The notes below the pieces were generated by a model. The model worked only from the letters and a program-made list of their open reading frames with translations, was not told the DNA's origin and ran no database searches. Shown here piece by piece: positions 61,613 through 64,000 of a stretch of 64,000 nucleotides of DNA; position 1 is the stretch's first letter; each line of letters opens with the position of its first letter. This stretch comes from Sunxiuqinia sp965230765 (GTDB lineage: Bacteria; Bacteroidota; Bacteroidia; Bacteroidales; Prolixibacteraceae). The stretch spans positions 1,736,001 to 1,800,000 of the forward strand of contig CBDDLR010000001.1 of NCBI GenBank assembly GCA_965230765.1, written 5' to 3'. Made by a program: the position numbers and the translations under genes.

Positions 61613-61996
61613 TTATGGTTTACCGCCGAAAGGTCCGTTTCCTGGTCTGCCGCCGAAAGGTCCGTTTCCTGGTCTGCCGCCGAAAGGTCCGTTTCCTGGT
61701 CTGCCACCGAAAGGTCCGTTTCCTGGTCTGCCACCGAAAGGTCCGTTTCCTGGTCTGCCACCAAAAGGTCCGTTTCCTGGTCTGCCACCAAAAGGTCCGT
61801 TTCCTGGTCTTCCGCCACCAGCACTCTGTTTCCAGCCTCCATGCCCACTTGGAGATGTATGGCAGGCGTTTGCGTTATTGCTTAGCAGCACCATCATTGT
61901 TGCAGCTGAAAATGCCATGTAGCCTGTTTTTTTTATGGCATCTTTTCTTGAAATCTTTTCTCCTTTCAGTTTTTCGTTCTTTTTTACTTTTTCCAT
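61613..61996 (-). CDS. Leader-bearing Gly/Pro-rich repeat protein, candidate precursor peptide
   Basis: 127 residues from the ATG at 61996 (a GTG one codon upstream is also in frame). Residues 1-45 are a leader with ISRKDAIKKTGYMAFSAAT, a hydrophobic stretch and NANAC. The leader resembles a Tat signal (S-R-K-D for S-R-R-x) or a Sec signal with a cleavage or lipidation point near the single Cys. A short linker (HTSPSGHGGWKQSAG) leads to seven exact copies of GGRPGNGPF, then GGKP. The repeats contain no Ser, Thr or Cys. It starts 4 nt after the stop of the related 53-residue gene and faces the divergent PqqD/HPr-kinase-like gene. Its function is unknown; it could be an exported structural protein or a modified peptide precursor. 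Confidence 0.78.
   Translation of the reverse strand: MEKVKKNEKLKGEKISRKDAIKKTGYMAFSAATMMVLLSNNANACHTSPSGHGGWKQSAGGGRPGNGPFGGRPGNGPFGGRPGNGPFGGRPGNGPFGGRPGNGPFGGRPGNGPFGGRPGNGPFGGKP
61629..61817 (-). repeat. Seven tandem 27 bp repeats
   Basis: The seven units encode identical nonapeptides. Synonymous variants change stepwise along the array (GCCGCCG, then GCCACCG, then GCCACCA), so expansion was by local duplication and the peptide is under selection. Confidence 0.95.
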
Positions 61997-62000
61997 CACA

Positions 62001-62162
62001 TTAATATTTCTTAGGTTTTACAATTAGTATCTTGTTGCTTATTGTTGTTGCAGATAATGCTGCATACCCCGTTCTTTTTAGTTTGTTTTTCAAGGATGAA
62101 CCTTTGCCTTTGTTTGCTGATATGTAAAATTTTGTCATGGTTTTATTATTTAATGACTTCAT
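62001..62162 (-). CDS. 53-residue peptide sharing the leader motif of the neighbouring repeat protein
   Basis: The translation begins MKSLNNKTMTKFYISANKG. It then has KNKLKRTGYAALSATTISN, which aligns without gaps to KDAIKKTGYMAFSAATMMV of the next gene, and ends IVKPKKY. Shared positions are K/R-T-G-Y-x-A-x-S-A-x-T. There is no long hydrophobic core and no repeats, so it is not simply a second exported copy. A start at the second Met (62138, 45 residues) would fit the predicted transcription start better. Its stop is 4 nt before the next ATG, showing coupling. It could be a precursor, an immunity peptide or a decayed paralogue. Confidence 0.68.
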   Translation of the reverse strand: MKSLNNKTMTKFYISANKGKGSSLKNKLKRTGYAALSATTISNKILIVKPKKY

Positions 62163-62171
62163 GATCCGTTA

Positions 62172-62202
62172 CAAAGATGGAGTTCAATTTATATGTTTAC
62201 AA
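62172..62202 (-). promoter_or_regulatory. Probable promoter of the small-peptide operon
   Basis: On the minus strand there is TTG (62202-62200), a 20 nt spacer and CATCTTTG (62179-62172), one mismatch from TAnnTTTG. The predicted start site is almost at the first ATG. Confidence 0.5.
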
Positions 62203-62247
62203 TGGGTGTTTTTACCACAAAAAAAATGCTCTGGGTGATATTACCCA
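62203..62247. promoter_or_regulatory. Two operator-like sites in the divergent promoter region
   Basis: TGGGTGATATTACCCA (62232-62247) is a 16 bp palindrome with one mismatched pair. A related TGGGTGTTTTTACCAC (62203-62218; 12 of 16 identical) begins 29 bp away and abuts the -33 TTG of the peptide promoter. They probably bind a dimeric regulator that controls one or both divergent units. Confidence 0.5.
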
Positions 62248-62325
62248 CTGGTAATACTCATCTAATATTTCGTTTCACTGAATAAATAGTTCTTATATTT
62301 ACTAGATAAATTTTTGTTGTTTGGT

Positions 62326-63489
62326 ATGAGTGATATACAATTATTGAGTATTGAGTATGTTAAGCTGAAAATTGAAGATTTATATTTAGTATGGATAGAG
62401 AATTGTGATCAATTTTTTCAACTTCAGGAGCCTGCTTGGTTTGTGTTTGAAAAGATTGTAAACAATGAAAACTTAAAAATGATTGCTTCAATTTTTTCTG
62501 ATAAATATGATTTGGATATTGAAGAAAGTTTACGTTTTGTAGCTGACATGCATTCGAGACTAGAAGGGTTAGATAGGATAAAGCCTGCACCTAACCCTTT
62601 GTCAGAACGTGAATTGTTAGAGTGTAACTTGCCTGTTTGCGGTCATTTCTCACTTTTTGAATATTTGATTGGAAATACTGTAGTAAAAATTGCTTACGAA
62701 ACGACATGGCTAGAGGACTATATCCATCCATTAATTGAGCATCTAATAAAAAATGATAAAAGCGTTGATGGAACAACGATATTTTATGAGCTGTACACTA
62801 TTGATGAAAGAGTAGTTTTACGCAAAGACAATGCGGTAATTGGTGTATGGAAAAATAATGAAAGTGAAAGGGTAAAAGGTCGGGTTTACCTTGAGCTAGT
62901 AAATTTACTTCATGATAAAAATGAAGAAGATTGGTTAATGACAATCCATGCTTCGGCAATTTCCAATGGTCGGAAAACCATACTTTTTACAGCTGCCCCA
63001 GGAAGTGGCAAAACTACAATGGCAGCAATGTTAAGGGTGCAGGGATATAAATTGATATCTGATGACTTTGTACCCATCGACAAATATTTATTGAACGCTT
63101 TCCCGTTTCCTATTGCAATGTCAGTAAAAGAAGGTTCGATGAATTTACTTCTTCCACACTTCCCAGAGCTCAATGAAAAACAGGTCAATTATATCAGTTC
63201 TGAAAAAAAGGTTCGCTATTTGCCTATTGGAAATGAATTGATGGATATGATCTTTCCTGTAAGGGAGATTATGTTCGTAAAATATGATCCGGAATCTGAA
63301 TTTGAAATTGAGCAGCTAAACGTTGCCGATGCTTTGCCTTTATTGTTTGAACAGATTTGGGTTACGCCAACTAAAGAAAATGTAGAGATATTATTTACTC
63401 AGATTTCGAACTTTTCTTTTTATAAAATTACCTACCCTGATAATAGATTGGCACTTGAAGCCATAAAGGATATTTTCAATGATGAATAG
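62326..63489 (+). CDS. PqqD-like (RRE-type) domain fused to an HPr-kinase-like domain
   Basis: 387 residues from the ATG at 62326 (a TTG 12 bp upstream is less likely). Residues 1-82 look like a PqqD-type winged helix, the fold that recognises leader peptides in many peptide-modification systems: FFQLQEPAWFVFEKIV, then an IxSIFSDKYDLDIEESLRFV helix pair. Residues about 200-387 form an HPr-kinase-like ATPase: IHASAI, P-loop TAAPGSGKTTMAAML (222-236) and ISDDFVPI (244-251). HPr-kinase homologues in lasso-peptide clusters phosphorylate the precursor. The gene overlaps the next by 8 bp and is divergent from the small-peptide operon. Confidence 0.82.
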   Translation: MSDIQLLSIEYVKLKIEDLYLVWIENCDQFFQLQEPAWFVFEKIVNNENLKMIASIFSDKYDLDIEESLRFVADMHSRLEGLDRIKPAPNPLSERELLECNLPVCGHFSLFEYLIGNTVVKIAYETTWLEDYIHPLIEHLIKNDKSVDGTTIFYELYTIDERVVLRKDNAVIGVWKNNESERVKGRVYLELVNLLHDKNEEDWLMTIHASAISNGRKTILFTAAPGSGKTTMAAMLRVQGYKLISDDFVPIDKYLLNAFPFPIAMSVKEGSMNLLLPHFPELNEKQVNYISSEKKVRYLPIGNELMDMIFPVREIMFVKYDPESEFEIEQLNVADALPLLFEQIWVTPTKENVEILFTQISNFSFYKITYPDNRLALEAIKDIFNDE

Positions 63490-64000
63490 AAAAGAAACAT
63501 TTTATTTCATTGGTAAATGTTTAGCTTTAGATGAAAATCCAGATTTTAGAGATCAAGTCTATGATTTATCTTCTAGAGGAGAAATTGACTGGGAGCAATT
63601 TGTTGAGATTTCCAGTGATCATCTTGTTTTGCCTGTAATTTATCTGAAATTTAAGACCCATGATATTTTAAAATTTATTCCTGAAGAGTTGGGCGATTTC
63701 TTGAGGCAAACGTATGAATTAAATGTTGAGAGAAATAAACAGATACGCAAGCAAGCAATTGATATTGTTAAGGTTTTAAATGAGAATAACATTGAGCCAG
63801 TTTTTCTAAAAGGGACAGCTTTCATTTTAGATAGACTATATTCTGATATTGGGGAGCGCATATTAGCAGATATCGATTTCCTTGTTTCAGAAGAGCAATT
63901 CTTAAAGACGGCAAGGATTTTAAAAGATGTTGGGTATAGTCAAGTGCACCCAAAATCAATCCCAACAAAAACGTTTAAGCATTTTCCCCGAATCGTTCAC
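63482..64000 (+). CDS. Nucleotidyltransferase family protein (NTP_transf_5 type), 5' part
   Basis: The first 173 residues are in the window and the frame stays open to its end. The family signature is clear: PVFLKGTAFILDRLYSDIGERILADIDFLV (about 103-132), with Gly-Thr after Lys and the Asp-x-Asp pair of the nucleotidyltransferase fold. It overlaps the kinase gene by 8 bp, so the two are coupled. In known peptide clusters a nucleotidyltransferase and an HPr-kinase homologue occur side by side, which fits the proposed role, but the substrate is unknown. Confidence 0.85.
   Translation, partial: MNRKETFYFIGKCLALDENPDFRDQVYDLSSRGEIDWEQFVEISSDHLVLPVIYLKFKTHDILKFIPEELGDFLRQTYELNVERNKQIRKQAIDIVKVLNENNIEPVFLKGTAFILDRLYSDIGERILADIDFLVSEEQFLKTARILKDVGYSQVHPKSIPTKTFKHFPRIVH

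Noticed and set aside
61615..62004. 129-codon plus-strand frame across the 27 bp repeats, and an alternative minus-strand frame at 61600-61848
   Set aside because: Long open frames arise because the 27 bp repeats have no stop in these frames. Their products are low-complexity, lack the leader motif and fit no promoter; the 61613-61996 frame has the related neighbour and uniform peptides.

Overview
The window looks like chromosomal DNA of a Bacteroidota bacterium, probably a free-living or marine member of the Bacteroidales/Marinilabiliales. The evidence is low GC, SusC/SusD pairs, Bacteroidota-type promoters (TTG, about 20 nt, TAnnTTTG), a peptidase with a probable type IX sorting tail, TonB receptors with carboxypeptidase-like N-termini, MtaB, RibBA and a PIN-PhoH protein. 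The order is my inference; the phylum is well supported.

Layout. 1-5050 (minus): start of a GNAT acetyltransferase, a GT2 fused to a degenerate sugar-phosphotransferase module, recR, and a hybrid sensor kinase whose phospho-accepting His is Tyr. 5194-7377 (minus): an array of six GIY-YIG nuclease copies with a 355-356 bp period, separated by tRNA-3'-half-like sequences and identical hairpins, starting at an intact tRNA-Val. 7466-15313: housekeeping genes (folC, PIN-PhoH, mtaB, an inositol-phosphatase-family gene), a DUF433/DUF5615 toxin-antitoxin pair, a GT2 and a lipoprotein. 15341-17918: a TPP riboswitch with a terminator-like hairpin controlling a TonB-dependent receptor, presumably for thiamine. 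18007-20918: a beta-carbonic-anhydrase-like protein, SUI1/YciH, GMP reductase and an exported esterase. 20956-27262: trehalose synthesis (OtsA-OtsB fusion) divergent from a degradation operon (beta-phosphoglucomutase, GH65 phosphorylase, P-loop kinase). 27323-33718: xseAB, subtilase, MORN-type protein and a membrane sensor kinase.

33829-48759 is a polysaccharide utilisation locus. A divergent propeller/Y_Y_Y/LuxR membrane regulator faces susC, susD, a GH26-like lipoprotein, a sugar-proton symporter, a GH43 and a GH3. The content suggests a xylan-type or other beta-linked hemicellulose. The susC promoter is clear, and a perfect 13 bp direct repeat with 22 bp spacing lies just upstream of it. 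48821-61196 holds dnaK, panB, an RluA-type synthase, cdd, an exported glucosaminidase/LysM protein, fmt, DUF5522, ribBA, two glycosyltransferases, an LptF/G-type permease and a START-like protein.

61331-64000 is the most unusual region. After tRNA-Met, two tightly coupled minus-strand genes encode small proteins that share a leader-like segment (K/R-T-G-Y-x-A-x-S-A-x-T); one then carries seven identical nonapeptide repeats. Divergent from them are a PqqD-like/HPr-kinase-like fusion and an overlapping family-5 nucleotidyltransferase, cut by the window edge. The set resembles the accessory half of a ribosomally made, modified peptide system and is the best candidate here for an undescribed system.
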